Source of the DNA: Sphingobacteriales bacterium 44-61
GTDB taxonomy: Bacteria; Bacteroidota; Bacteroidia; Chitinophagales; Chitinophagaceae
Assembly: GCA_001898405.1 (NCBI GenBank)
Contig: MKTW01000004.1
Span: 198,156 to 262,155, forward strand
Direction: 5' to 3'
Length of the DNA: 64,000 nt
Shown here: positions 22,299 through 30,893 of the stretch, piece after piece
Numbering within the stretch: position 1 is the stretch's first letter
Layout of the letters: every line of letters begins with the position of its first letter
Notes under the pieces: model-generated
The model's input: the letters and a program-made list of their open reading frames with translations, nothing else
What the model was told of the DNA's origin: nothing
Database searches by the model: none
Program-made: the position numbers and the translations under genes

Positions 22299-23393
22299 TC
22301 AGAACAAACTCTGTTGTGCTTTATTTCCTTCCAAAAATTGGTTGATAAATTTCGGGAATGGGTAGTCGGTCATCTCTTTGGCTGTTAACCAAACTGTATC
22401 TTTTATAGTTGGCTTTTTATCTAATTGCACTGTGATGAATTGTCCTGCTATCAATTGATGCGAAAGCTGTTGCTTAAATAAAGGGGAGACGGAAACTTTT
22501 ATATATTTTTTGGGTAATAGCCAATCCTGTTTTTCTGCCTGTGTCAATATATGAGTTGCTTCCTGTTCGGCACTGGTTTCGATTACAGGGAATTCATACA
22601 ATTGATTCCAGATATCTTTTCCCATGCGTTGCCGTATGGCTATTGTCCCTTTGTATTCCATCACCAAATAATAGAACCATCTTTTACGGATGCTGATCTT
22701 TTTTTCCTTTACGGGCCATTCATTCACTTTGCCTTGCCGGTAAGCTTCGCATTGGGAATTGAATACACAGGAAGAACAAAGGGGTAATGCAGGCTTGCAA
22801 ACAATAGCCCCGAAATCCATGATGGCCTGGTTATAGAGGCCGGGTTGTTTTTTATCCAGCAGTTCATCAGCCAGTTGCGTGAAATATTTTTTTCCTTCAG
22901 TTGAGTCAATTGGTTTGGCAATACCAAATATGCGTGACAATACACGGAAAACATTTCCATCTACTACAGCATGAGGAAGGTTATAGGCAAAAGATGAGAT
23001 AGCGGCAGCCGTGTAAGGGCCGATACCTTTCAGTGCTTTGATCTCTTCATATGTATTGGGAAAAACGCCTTTTCTTTCTGTAGCGATGTAGCGGGCAGTG
23101 GCCAGCAGGTTGCGGCAGCGGGAATAATAGCCGAGGCCCTCCCACAATTTGAAAACGGCAGTGTCCGGAGCGGCAGCCAGGTCCCCGACAGTGGGAAAAC
23201 GTTCTATAAAGCGGTGATAATAGTCCAACCCCTGCTCCACCCGGGTCTGCTGGAGAATAATTTCGCTCAACCAGATCCTGTAGGGGTCTTTTTCGCCCTT
23301 CCAGGGCATTTTCCGCCTATTTTCCTCTTTATTCCACCTTAATAAAAGGGTTGAAAAACTATTTGTGGTATTCGTTGTTCCTGCTTTTTTCAT
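22299..23393 (-). CDS. mutY: A/G-specific adenine glycosylase
   Basis: Removes adenine mispaired with 8-oxoguanine. 364 residues. The helix-hairpin-helix region is LKGIGPYTAAAISSFAY, followed by the catalytic Asp in VVDGNVFRVLSR. Catalytic Glu is in SEIILQQTRVEQ. The 4Fe-4S loop is C-x6-CSSC-x5-C. The C-terminal Nudix-like domain (about 235-360) recognises 8-oxoG. It is divergent from the HU gene, with a strong HU promoter between them. Upstream of ssb on the same strand. Confidence 0.96.
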   Translation of the reverse strand: MKKAGTTNTTNSFSTLLLRWNKEENRRKMPWKGEKDPYRIWLSEIILQQTRVEQGLDYYHRFIERFPTVGDLAAAPDTAVFKLWEGLGYYSRCRNLLATARYIATERKGVFPNTYEEIKALKGIGPYTAAAISSFAYNLPHAVVDGNVFRVLSRIFGIAKPIDSTEGKKYFTQLADELLDKKQPGLYNQAIMDFGAIVCKPALPLCSSCVFNSQCEAYRQGKVNEWPVKEKKISIRKRWFYYLVMEYKGTIAIRQRMGKDIWNQLYEFPVIETSAEQEATHILTQAEKQDWLLPKKYIKVSVSPLFKQQLSHQLIAGQFITVQLDKKPTIKDTVWLTAKEMTDYPFPKFINQFLEGNKAQQSLF

Positions 23394-23476
23394 GCTTTTG
23401 GAGGGTCCCGGACCTAAATATCCGGCAATTTCGGGAACGGGTCAGTGAAATTCTGATAAAATTTTTGCCTATCCTG

Positions 23477-23506
23477 TTGACAATCATATTATTTTGTTAT
23501 AATTTG
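23477..23506 (+). promoter_or_regulatory. Promoter for the HU gene
   Basis: TTGACA at 23477-23482 and TATAATTTG at 23498-23506, with 18 nt between the TTG and TA cores. It resembles the Bacteroidota -33/-7 pair with an extra base in the -7 box. Confidence 0.6.
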
Positions 23507-23536
23507 GCATAAAGAAACCATTAAACCCAGATTAAA

Positions 23537-23857
23537 ATGAGAAAAGCCGATCTCGTTAACCAGATATCTGAGAAGACAGGAATTCCTAAAGTGGATGTTC
23601 TTGTAACACTGGAAACTATGTTTAAAGAAGTAAAAGACACCCTGGCCGGCGGTGAAAATATTTATATCCGGGGCTTTGGAAGTTTTATTACTAAAAAGCG
23701 TGCTGCCAAGATAGGCCGTAATATTAAGAAGAATATTGCTGTGCATATTCCTGAGCATTACATTCCTGCATTCAAGCCTGCAAAAGAATTTGTGGCTGAA
23801 GTAAAGAAGCTGAAAGAACCTAAGCCAGATGATGGTCCGGGTGATGAAGGCATATAG
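23537..23857 (+). CDS. HU/IHF-family DNA-binding protein
   Basis: Nucleoid protein of 106 aa. The dimerisation helices (MRKADLVNQISEKTG..., 1-40), the beta arm start IYIRGFGSF and the A-R-N-x-K-type arm IGRNIKK are visible, and the tail is Lys/Glu-rich and acidic at the very end (PKPDDGPGDEG). It bends DNA and compacts the chromosome. It stands divergently from mutY at the head of the TPR-mS38-like-rng run, a conserved order in Bacteroidota. Confidence 0.93.
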   Translation: MRKADLVNQISEKTGIPKVDVLVTLETMFKEVKDTLAGGENIYIRGFGSFITKKRAAKIGRNIKKNIAVHIPEHYIPAFKPAKEFVAEVKKLKEPKPDDGPGDEGI

Positions 23858-23948
23858 TATTTTCTTGCCCGATGCAGGCCCTTATTGAATTTTATTGAAG
23901 TAATTATGTTCCATCTCGGTAACTTCGCTCTCCAAAATTGTATGTGAA

Positions 23949-24821
23949 GTGAAGAAACCGCAATGGATCACAGCAATCATCGCTGTAGTACTTACAGCCG
24001 TAATTTTTTTATACGGCCGCACTGTCCCGAATAAAAAAGCTCCAGTAGCTGCTGAAGCGCATAATGAAAACGATGGTCATGATCATGGCGCACCAGATGC
24101 AGCAGCCGTATCAATTGATTCGATCCTCCATTTTGCCAAGCAACAACTTAAGCCGGAGCAGGTTACCCGGCTCAACCTCCTTGAAAATTCCATTACCCGT
24201 GGTAATGTAAAAGACCAGCAACTGAGTGTTTATCACCAGCTTTCTCATTTCTGGGGCGATTCTATGGGCTTTTTCCAGCCCTATGCCTGGTATGAGGCCG
24301 AAGCAGCCAGATTGGAAAATTCAGAAAAAACCCTCACCTTTGCAGCCCACTTATTTTTGGAAAACCTGCAACAGGAGCAAAATCCCGGCCTTCGTCAGTG
24401 GGCCGCCTTGCAGGCCAAAGATTTGTTTGAGAGATCTTTAAAGATAAATCCGGACAATGATTCGGCCAGGGTAGGCCTGGGGGCAACCTATCTTTTTGGA
24501 GGCGTTTCTTCCAATCCGATGGAAGGACTGGGAATGATCAGACAGGTAGAGCAAAAAGATAGTACGAATGTATATGCCCAGATGACTTTGGCCAAAGGAG
24601 CCCTGATGTCAGGGCAATTAGATAAGGCAGTCAGCCGTTTATTAACGGTTAACCGCCTGCAACCGGAAAACGTGGATGCTATCCTTATGCTGGCTGATCT
24701 GTATGATCGGATGAAAGAAAAGAAAACAGCAGCCGATTGGTACCGCGCCAGCCTGAAACACATTAACAGGCAGGATGTGAGAACGGAGATTGAAAAAAGG
24801 ATCGCAGAACTAAGTAAATAA
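23949..24821 (+). CDS. Membrane-anchored tetratricopeptide repeat protein
   Basis: 290 aa, GTG start. One N-terminal membrane helix (about 7-24) anchors it. A His/Asp-rich linker follows (NENDGHDHGAPD, residues about 39-50), which could bind metal. The rest is helical and TPR-like, clearest near residues 150-285 (FERSLKINPDNDSARVGLG, LLTVNRLQPENVDAILMLADLY, DWYRASLKH). Such TPR proteins are scaffolds for protein complexes. Position between HU and rng is conserved in related genomes to my knowledge; the exact role is unknown. Confidence 0.82.
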   Translation: MKKPQWITAIIAVVLTAVIFLYGRTVPNKKAPVAAEAHNENDGHDHGAPDAAAVSIDSILHFAKQQLKPEQVTRLNLLENSITRGNVKDQQLSVYHQLSHFWGDSMGFFQPYAWYEAEAARLENSEKTLTFAAHLFLENLQQEQNPGLRQWAALQAKDLFERSLKINPDNDSARVGLGATYLFGGVSSNPMEGLGMIRQVEQKDSTNVYAQMTLAKGALMSGQLDKAVSRLLTVNRLQPENVDAILMLADLYDRMKEKKTAADWYRASLKHINRQDVRTEIEKRIAELSK

Positions 24822-24894
24822 GTTGAAAGTCATTGGATAATCGTCCCGGGCTTTGAACATAGTTTTATAAACAAGATTAAAAAATTATTTGAGT

Positions 24895-24990
24895 ATGCCT
24901 TGTGGTAAGAAAAGAAAGCGTCATAAGATTGCGACGCATAAGCGTAAAAAAAGACTGAGAAAGAACCGTCACAAAAAGAGAAACAAGTAA
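24895..24990 (+). CDS. 31-residue basic protein, AURKAIP1/COX24 (mS38-like) domain
   Basis: Very small, strongly basic product beginning MPCGKKRKRHK and ending with RHKKRNK; 21 of 31 residues are Lys, Arg or His. It matches the AURKAIP1/COX24 C-terminal pattern, in which KRKRHK, THKRKKRLRK and RHKK clusters recur. Homologues of this short protein are widespread in Bacteroidota between HU and rng, and the mitochondrial relative is ribosomal protein mS38. I infer that it binds rRNA in the ribosome. It has its own terminator 30 bases later and precedes rng by 254 nt. Confidence 0.85.
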   Translation: MPCGKKRKRHKIATHKRKKRLRKNRHKKRNK

Positions 24991-25021
24991 TTGACCTTAT
25001 ACGGGGTTAAAACTTTGTGGG

Positions 25022-25050
25022 CCCTATCCCGCTTGGCGGGATAGGGTTTT
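25022..25050 (+). terminator. Rho-independent terminator after the small basic protein gene
   Basis: CCCTATCCCGC-TTG-GCGGGATAGGG with an 11-bp stem and TTTT tail. It separates the HU-TPR-mS38-like group from rng, whose leader (25051-25244) holds no other recognisable feature. Confidence 0.85.
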
Positions 25051-25244
25051 CACCTTCTTTTGAAGATGTTTTATTCCCCGGGTCATATTGATTCTACCTT
25101 TTCAGTTAGCTGGTTGCTTATCGGTACGTACAAGTTGCACTCCCATCGAATACCTGCTGCAAACCTCCCTCCTGCATTCATGTACGCATTTGCCGGCAAC
25201 CGGTATTTACAGCACTAAAGGTGATTCATATTATGTAAGCTGTA

Positions 25245-26798
25245 ATGAACAAAGAACTCATTATTAATGCAGCCCCGCAGGGTGTAGAGATTGCCTTGCT
25301 GGAAGACAGGAAGCTGGTTGAACTGCATAGCGAAAAAAGCGATGCACGTTTTGCCGTGGGAGACCTTTACCTCGGAAAAGTAAAAAAACTGATCCCTGGT
25401 TTGAATGCCGCTTTTGTAGAAGTAGGATTCGAAAAAGATGCTTTCCTCCATTATACGGACCTAAGCCCTTATGCAAAATCACTGCTGAAATTTACAGCAG
25501 CTACGATGGTCGACAAATCAGAGACCGGCGCCGATTTTGCCAAATTCGAGGTCGAACCCGAGATCATCAAGACCGGGAAGATCAATGAAGTGCTGGGCGG
25601 CAAACCCAATATACTGGTCCAGATCCTTAAAGAACCGATCGCTGCCAAAGGGCCGCGTCTTAGCTGCGAGATTTCCCTCCCTGGCCGGTTCGTGGTAATT
25701 ACCCCTTTCAATAACATCGTTGCCGTTAGCCGAAAGATCCATTCTTCTGAAGAAAGAAAAAGACTGCAGAAGATCGTGGAAGCTATCAAGCCAAAAAACT
25801 TTGGCGTTATCGTGCGCACAGCTGCTGAAGGAAAGAACACTGCAGAATTGCATGAAGATCTTTCAGCCCTGGTTGAAATGTGGAAGACCATTCAGCACAA
25901 CCTGAAAGGTGCCGTTGCTCCCGCCAAAATACTCAGTGAGCAAACAAAGACCAACAGCATCCTGCGCGATCTGCTTAATGCAGATTTCAACAGGATCGTG
26001 GTAAACGACCGCACCATCTACAACGATACCAAAAATTACATCCAGCGCATCGCTCCGGAAAAAGCCGATATCGTTTCTTATTATCAGAATGGTGCTACCA
26101 TCTTCGATTCCTTTGGTATTACCAAACAGGTAAAATCATCTTTCGGAAAAACGGTTAACCTTAACAGCGGCGCTTACCTGATCATTGAGCATACAGAAGC
26201 GCTTCACGTTATTGATGTAAACAGTGGTTATAAAAGCGTAAGCAATAACCAGGAACAAAATGCCCTGGAGACCAACCTGGAAGCCGCCGATGAAATTGCC
26301 CGCCAGCTTCGCCTGCGCGATCTGGGAGGCATTATCGTTGTCGATTTTATTGATATGAAGCTGCCGGAAAACAAACGGAAGCTGATGGAAAAAATGGAAG
26401 AGTTCATGAGTCCCGACAGGGCCAAACATGCCGTTCTTCCTATTTCCAAATTCGGTATCATGCAGATCACCCGTCAGCGCATGAAGCCGGAAGTGAATAT
26501 CAATACCCAGGAAATCTGCCCAAGCTGCAATGGTACCGGTAAGATCACTTCTACTTTATTGCTGGAAGATGAGATAGAAAAGAACCTGAACTATCTTATC
26601 ACGCATAAGCATAAAAACCTGAAGCTGGTAGTCAACCCTATCATGTATGCTTACCTCACCAAAGGTTGGCCTTGGTCAACCAAAATGGCCAAATGGAACA
26701 AGAAGTTTGGTCAGAAAACACGTGTGGAAGCAGACACCTCCTACCATCTCACAGAATACAAATTCTTTGATCAGCATGATGAAGAAATAAAGCTATAA
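25245..26798 (+). CDS. rng: Ribonuclease E/G family endoribonuclease
   Basis: 517-residue RNase G-type enzyme that cuts single-stranded RNA in rRNA maturation and mRNA decay. An S1 domain covers about 35-125 (YLGKVKKLIPGLNAAFVEVG, DAFLHYTDL). The catalytic domain has the conserved Asp in VIDVNSG and GGIIVVDFIDM, and the zinc-link motif CPSCNGTG. The RNase E scaffold tail is absent, as expected for RNase G. The convergent M14 gene shares a near-perfect bidirectional terminator at 26797-26836. Confidence 0.95.
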   Translation: MNKELIINAAPQGVEIALLEDRKLVELHSEKSDARFAVGDLYLGKVKKLIPGLNAAFVEVGFEKDAFLHYTDLSPYAKSLLKFTAATMVDKSETGADFAKFEVEPEIIKTGKINEVLGGKPNILVQILKEPIAAKGPRLSCEISLPGRFVVITPFNNIVAVSRKIHSSEERKRLQKIVEAIKPKNFGVIVRTAAEGKNTAELHEDLSALVEMWKTIQHNLKGAVAPAKILSEQTKTNSILRDLLNADFNRIVVNDRTIYNDTKNYIQRIAPEKADIVSYYQNGATIFDSFGITKQVKSSFGKTVNLNSGAYLIIEHTEALHVIDVNSGYKSVSNNQEQNALETNLEAADEIARQLRLRDLGGIIVVDFIDMKLPENKRKLMEKMEEFMSPDRAKHAVLPISKFGIMQITRQRMKPEVNINTQEICPSCNGTGKITSTLLLEDEIEKNLNYLITHKHKNLKLVVNPIMYAYLTKGWPWSTKMAKWNKKFGQKTRVEADTSYHLTEYKFFDQHDEEIKL

Positions 26799-26836
26799 AA
26801 GAGAAGCGGTCCGGATATCCGGACCGCTTCTCTTTT
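26797..26836. terminator. Palindromic bidirectional terminator between rng and the M14 peptidase gene
   Basis: A 20-bp stem centred on GGATATCC with A-run/T-run ends; left AAGCGGTCCGG mirrors right CCGGACCGCTT. It serves both convergent genes. Confidence 0.85.
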
Positions 26837-26849
26837 TATAGCGACATAT

Positions 26850-29375
26850 CTATTGACCTACCATAAACACCGCATTACAGAACATCAGTTTTCCATTCTC
26901 CCAGAAATTGCGGAATAATACATCATCAACCAGATAGGTTACAGAACCACGGCCAAGGCCCTGCGTAGCAAACAACAAACCATCTTTCAGTTTCTTTTTC
27001 AATTTATATCCTACAAAGCCTGCAAGCTGGTTGTCTTTTTTCAACACACCGGCATTCCAGCCTGCTCCATCTTTAGTGAACTCATAGAGCACGTTATCCA
27101 TTTTCAACGTGTAATAATAATTGGGATAGCCATACATCAAAGGATGTGAGCTATCTACATCCACACGGAAAATAGAACCAGGTGTAGTATTTTCAATACC
27201 ATCACGGTCACGGTCATTGAACACTTTCAGTGCAGCATAAGGATCTTTTTTAGCCGTGCTGTCCTTTTCTTCTTTTTTGGCTTGAATAGCGCTCCAGTCC
27301 TGGCGCGACAATTGACCTGCCGCAGACTCGAGAGCTACCACACGGCCGCCATTGCGGATCCAGAGAGTGAATTGTTCGGAGCTTCCTTTATCGGAAAGAA
27401 AACGATAGTTACCATCTGGCATGATCAACACATCTATATCACTCCATTGTGCCCGGCCAATATCAGCCGCATTGATCAGGGTAATGGGATAACCAAGTTC
27501 CTTTTCGAAGAAATGCCATACTTCGCCTGCACCAAGTGAGCTGACACCTTCACCGGTAAGCAAGGCAACTTTCACCGCTTTCATCGGGTGAACCTTACCA
27601 CTGCCAAAATCATATCCTTTATCAACAAAACCTGTGCTCACTGCATTCATCGCTACATTATTTGCGTTGCAGATATTCGCTACGGCTGTCCAAAGCCCAT
27701 TCCCGAATTTTTCATTGCCTTTTTTAAGGATAATAATAGAGCCCCGTGCAAACGATTTATTATTGACTTCAAAAGGAGCTTCTGAGAACCGGAGCTTCAC
27801 CCCGGCTTTCAACAACTGCCCAACAGCCCTTGCAGAAGACACACCCTGCCAGGCCAGTACATAACCATAACTGTCTGCCGGCGTATTCTTCACAGAATCT
27901 TTTGTGATGGCTCCTGAGGTATTGATCGCTGCTTTGCTGGCAAAGCTGGTTACGCCATAAGCATAAGGTAAAGACCAGGCAGTGATATCATAAGTAGCCG
28001 AATCAACCAACTTGGATTGTGGCTCAAACAACAACCTCACCATAGTAGCGCGGGGCTGTGTGCCACTGATCACAATATCGCCCTGGCCAACAGAGAAGGA
28101 TTCTTCCTTCCCGCTGTGATAATTATAGCCTCTTCCGGCACCAGAGCCTGAACTGTATTGTATGCCATTCTTATCAAGTAAGGTCAGCAGGGCACTGATC
28201 CTTTCCTTATCCTCCGGTTTATTCTTAATAACATACGATTTGTATTCGGCATTAGCCCCGCTCACTGCATCATTAAAGAACTTCCTGTATTCTTTCAGCA
28301 GGTTGGCGGCATTAAGTGAGCTGATCTCTACCGTACTTAATCCAGTGGTGAAATGATGCATAGCCCTGTCGTACAGCGTAAGCGTATCACCTTCATCTGT
28401 GTTTGCACCAAGGCCGCTGCCTCCGCCGCCACCTTGCTCATATGTCATTCCTATCGCACCATTGTAAATGGGGTAAGTATCTCCATAAGAAGGATAAAAA
28501 AGATCAAACACTTCTTTGGTAAAATACAACCATCCATTCTTATCAAAATACTTTGCATGGTTCTTACCAATGGTTACCTGGAAATCCCTTTGCCATTTGG
28601 TAATAGCTTCATGATAAGGCTGTGCTGCCGGTGCGAAATAATAAGGTGAATTAATGCCTTGTTCATGAAAATCCACATGCACCTGCGGCATCCATTGGTT
28701 ATACACTTTTATCCGCTGCTGGCTTTCTACCTGTGTTTGCCAGGCCCAGTCGCGGTTAAGATCAAAATTATAGTGATTGCTCCGTCCGCCGGGCCAGGGC
28801 TCGCGATGCTCTCTTGAATCGAGGCGGGGATTGTATTGGGTGCCTACCATGGAATTGAACCAGTTCACATACCTGTCGCGGCCATCAGGGTTCACGCAGG
28901 GATCCATGATCACCACCGTATTTTTCAACCATTCCTTTGTTTGCGCATTGGAAGGATCGGCCAGTGCAAAAATGGTCAGCAAAGCCGCTTCAGACGAAGA
29001 AGTTTCATTGCCATGCACATTATAGCTCAGCCATACAATGGCCGGCCCATTCTCCGAAGGCATGGCTTTATCTTTTGCAAGATTGGCAAGACGCAGGTTA
29101 TTCAACCGGATATTTTCCAGGTTGCTCATATTCTCTGCAGAAGAAATGAAAGCAGTATATAAAGGCCGGTGCTCATTGGTTTCGCCGTACTGCTCCAGCT
29201 TTACCGTGCCAGGAAGGGTTTGGGCCACATACTGGAAGTAGCTCACCACCCGCCAGTGCGGCGTATAGCGGGTGCCGATCTTATAACCTAAAAATGCTTC
29301 CGGGGATTTTAATTGAGCAAATGAATAAAGAACGGTCAGCAACATGGCTGACAATGCCACTAATTTTTTGATCAT
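26850..29375 (-). CDS. Secreted M14 family zinc carboxypeptidase
   Basis: 841-residue exported peptidase. I start at the ATG at 29375 because it opens directly on the signal peptide (MIKKLVALSAMLLTVLYSFAQ); an ATG 18 bases upstream is also possible. The M14 domain (about 25-370) has VHGNE (His and Glu zinc ligands) and HVDFHEQG (third ligand His), a substrate-binding NFDLNRDW, and TYEQGG with the catalytic Glu. The long C-terminal half resembles a GATase1-like fold (LLTGEGVSSLGAGEVWHFFE), as in other Bacteroidota M14 proteins. It probably degrades oligopeptides outside the cytoplasm. It ends at the shared terminator with rng. Confidence 0.9.
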   Translation of the reverse strand: MIKKLVALSAMLLTVLYSFAQLKSPEAFLGYKIGTRYTPHWRVVSYFQYVAQTLPGTVKLEQYGETNEHRPLYTAFISSAENMSNLENIRLNNLRLANLAKDKAMPSENGPAIVWLSYNVHGNETSSSEAALLTIFALADPSNAQTKEWLKNTVVIMDPCVNPDGRDRYVNWFNSMVGTQYNPRLDSREHREPWPGGRSNHYNFDLNRDWAWQTQVESQQRIKVYNQWMPQVHVDFHEQGINSPYYFAPAAQPYHEAITKWQRDFQVTIGKNHAKYFDKNGWLYFTKEVFDLFYPSYGDTYPIYNGAIGMTYEQGGGGGSGLGANTDEGDTLTLYDRAMHHFTTGLSTVEISSLNAANLLKEYRKFFNDAVSGANAEYKSYVIKNKPEDKERISALLTLLDKNGIQYSSGSGAGRGYNYHSGKEESFSVGQGDIVISGTQPRATMVRLLFEPQSKLVDSATYDITAWSLPYAYGVTSFASKAAINTSGAITKDSVKNTPADSYGYVLAWQGVSSARAVGQLLKAGVKLRFSEAPFEVNNKSFARGSIIILKKGNEKFGNGLWTAVANICNANNVAMNAVSTGFVDKGYDFGSGKVHPMKAVKVALLTGEGVSSLGAGEVWHFFEKELGYPITLINAADIGRAQWSDIDVLIMPDGNYRFLSDKGSSEQFTLWIRNGGRVVALESAAGQLSRQDWSAIQAKKEEKDSTAKKDPYAALKVFNDRDRDGIENTTPGSIFRVDVDSSHPLMYGYPNYYYTLKMDNVLYEFTKDGAGWNAGVLKKDNQLAGFVGYKLKKKLKDGLLFATQGLGRGSVTYLVDDVLFRNFWENGKLMFCNAVFMVGQ

Positions 29376-29684
29376 GGGGAAGAGGTTTGACAAAAGAAAT
29401 AACCGTAACAGAGGAAAGTTACTGGTTATTTCTTTTGTATGAAAAATTTATAGAATCTCTTCGATGCTCAAAGACAAGAGCAACAGATGCAAGCGCTATC
29501 AACTGCAATAGGATCCGGCAGTTCTTTTAGTTGGTATTTATTTCATTTTTTCTTTAGTCAACAATAGCCGGGCAAAAGGATATCAATTTCTCCTCTACAT
29601 AATACGGGAGGGTTATGTGGTACAGATTGCAATCCTTTAACATATTTATAACAATTGGGCCGGCCTTAAAAAATAATTATAAAA
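29376..29684. other. Intergenic region without a recognisable gene
   Basis: AT-rich 309-nt gap between the M14 gene start and the YugP-type terminator. It probably holds the M14 promoter, but I find no clear TAnnTTTG box or conserved structure. Confidence 0.5.
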
Positions 29685-29712
29685 AAGCCGCTTTCCGGGT
29701 GAAAAGCGGCTT
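29685..29712 (-). terminator. Rho-independent terminator of the YugP-type peptidase gene
   Basis: AAGCCGCTTT...AAAGCGGCTT forms a 10-bp stem; on the minus strand it is followed by TTTTTTA. It lies 23 bases past the stop at 29735. Confidence 0.85.
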
Positions 29713-29734
29713 GAAAAACATATTATAAACATTA

Positions 29735-30427
29735 TTAATTTCTATCTCTGCTACCCATATAGATCATTATGTATTGTATCAGGGTAACTACAGCGGCTAA
29801 AGCAGCTACTACATAGGTGGTGGCGGCCCATTTCAAGGCATCTTTGGCCTGGGGATATTCCTGGTTATTTGTCACATTGGTATGATTGAGCCAGGCCAGG
29901 GCCCGGTTACTGGCATCAAATTCAACCGGCAGGGTAATCAGTGTAAATAAAACGGTGACCGACATCAATATGATACCTACCAGTAAAACAGTGGAGTTAC
30001 CGGAAGCAGCCATGATCACCCCGATCAGCAAAACCCAATTTACCAGGCTGGAGCTGATTTGCACGGCGGGGACCATCTTACTCCTGAAATTGAGCCACTG
30101 GTAAGCTGTTGCATGCTGTACGGCATGTCCGCATTCATGGGCGGCCACGGCAGCAGCGGCTACGCTTGTACCGTTATATACTTCAGGGCTGAGGTTCACG
30201 GTTTTATTGGCTGGGTTATAATGGTCTGATAAAAACCCTTCTACAGAGGTCACTTTTACATCATAAATCCCATTTTCGCGGAGCATTTTTTCGGCGATTT
30301 CCCGGCCCGACAAGCCGGACGAAAGCGGCACTTTACTATACTTTGTAAACTTGTTTTTCAGTACCATCGAAACAAGCATACTGATGCCTAAAAAAATTAG
30401 CGAAACGATCAAAATTCCTGGTGTCAT
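29735..30427 (-). CDS. Membrane zinc metallopeptidase, YugP family
   Basis: 230-residue inner-membrane protein with an N-terminal helix (about 4-22) and two to three further helices (about 125-165 and 205-225). The HExxH zinc motif is HECGH at 97-101, with conserved surroundings AVAAHECGHAVQHATAY. The fold continues with EFDASNRAL, whose acidic residue may be the third ligand. Members of this family (Zn-dependent protease, PF04298) act on membrane or periplasmic substrates; the target is unknown. Its terminator lies immediately downstream. Confidence 0.9.
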   Translation of the reverse strand: MTPGILIVSLIFLGISMLVSMVLKNKFTKYSKVPLSSGLSGREIAEKMLRENGIYDVKVTSVEGFLSDHYNPANKTVNLSPEVYNGTSVAAAAVAAHECGHAVQHATAYQWLNFRSKMVPAVQISSSLVNWVLLIGVIMAASGNSTVLLVGIILMSVTVLFTLITLPVEFDASNRALAWLNHTNVTNNQEYPQAKDALKWAATTYVVAALAAVVTLIQYIMIYMGSRDRN

Positions 30428-30679
30428 GCTGGTTATTTTTTTTTAATTTTCTACGATTTATATAACAAACTTGCGACCAGTTGGATCAACCTGCTTAATT
30501 CAGCCTTTTTGTCATCTCAAAGATTTTTTGAGGCTTTTCCCACCGCTTTATGGCCTTTTTTGAACTTCTTCACAATTGAGTAATAATCAACAAATTAAAG
30601 GCTTTTTTTTGAAAAAGAAAAATGGGACTGACAGCCTTTTATAAGCCCCTCAAGTTATTCACAGCAACAAAATTTTATT

Positions 30680-30708
30680 TTGAAATGTTAGCCAGAATTG
30701 TAACTTAG
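30680..30708 (+). promoter_or_regulatory. Promoter for sRNA candidate 1
   Basis: TTG at 30680-30682 and TAACTTAG at 30701-30708, close to TAnnTTTG, with an 18-nt spacer. The same spacing is found in front of sRNA candidate 2. Confidence 0.5.
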
Positions 30709-30713
30709 CAATA

Positions 30714-30766
30714 GAATTTAATGGGTTAGTAAGTAAGGGGGTCAGTCACCAGATTGGCCCCTTTTA
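30714..30766 (+). ncRNA. Small RNA candidate 1, about 50 nt
   Basis: In the 466-nt gap 30428-30893. After the promoter comes an unstructured AT-rich start with ATGGGTTAGTAAGTA (30721-30735). An intrinsic terminator follows: GGGGTCA, loop, TGGCCCC (one G-U pair) and TTTT (ending 30764). No ORF of note overlaps. The unpaired 15-mer is perfectly complementary to the unpaired linker of candidate 2 at 54609-54623. I do not recognise an Rfam family. The rest of the gap holds only the radA promoter. Confidence 0.45.
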
Positions 30767-30881
30767 CATTCTGATAACCGAAGTTTTTTTGTCCCATTTT
30801 TTACCGTCATTTTCTGCGCTGAAAATTTATTTTATCACAGTTTTCTGTTCAATAACTCCTTATTCAATCCTGCTTCTATTT

Positions 30882-30889
30882 TACCTTTA
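30882..30889 (+). promoter_or_regulatory. -7-like box for radA
   Basis: TACCTTTA (7 of 8 to TAnnTTTG) ends 4 bases before the radA ATG at 30894, implying an almost leaderless transcript. Confidence 0.45.
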
Positions 30890-30893
30890 ACGC

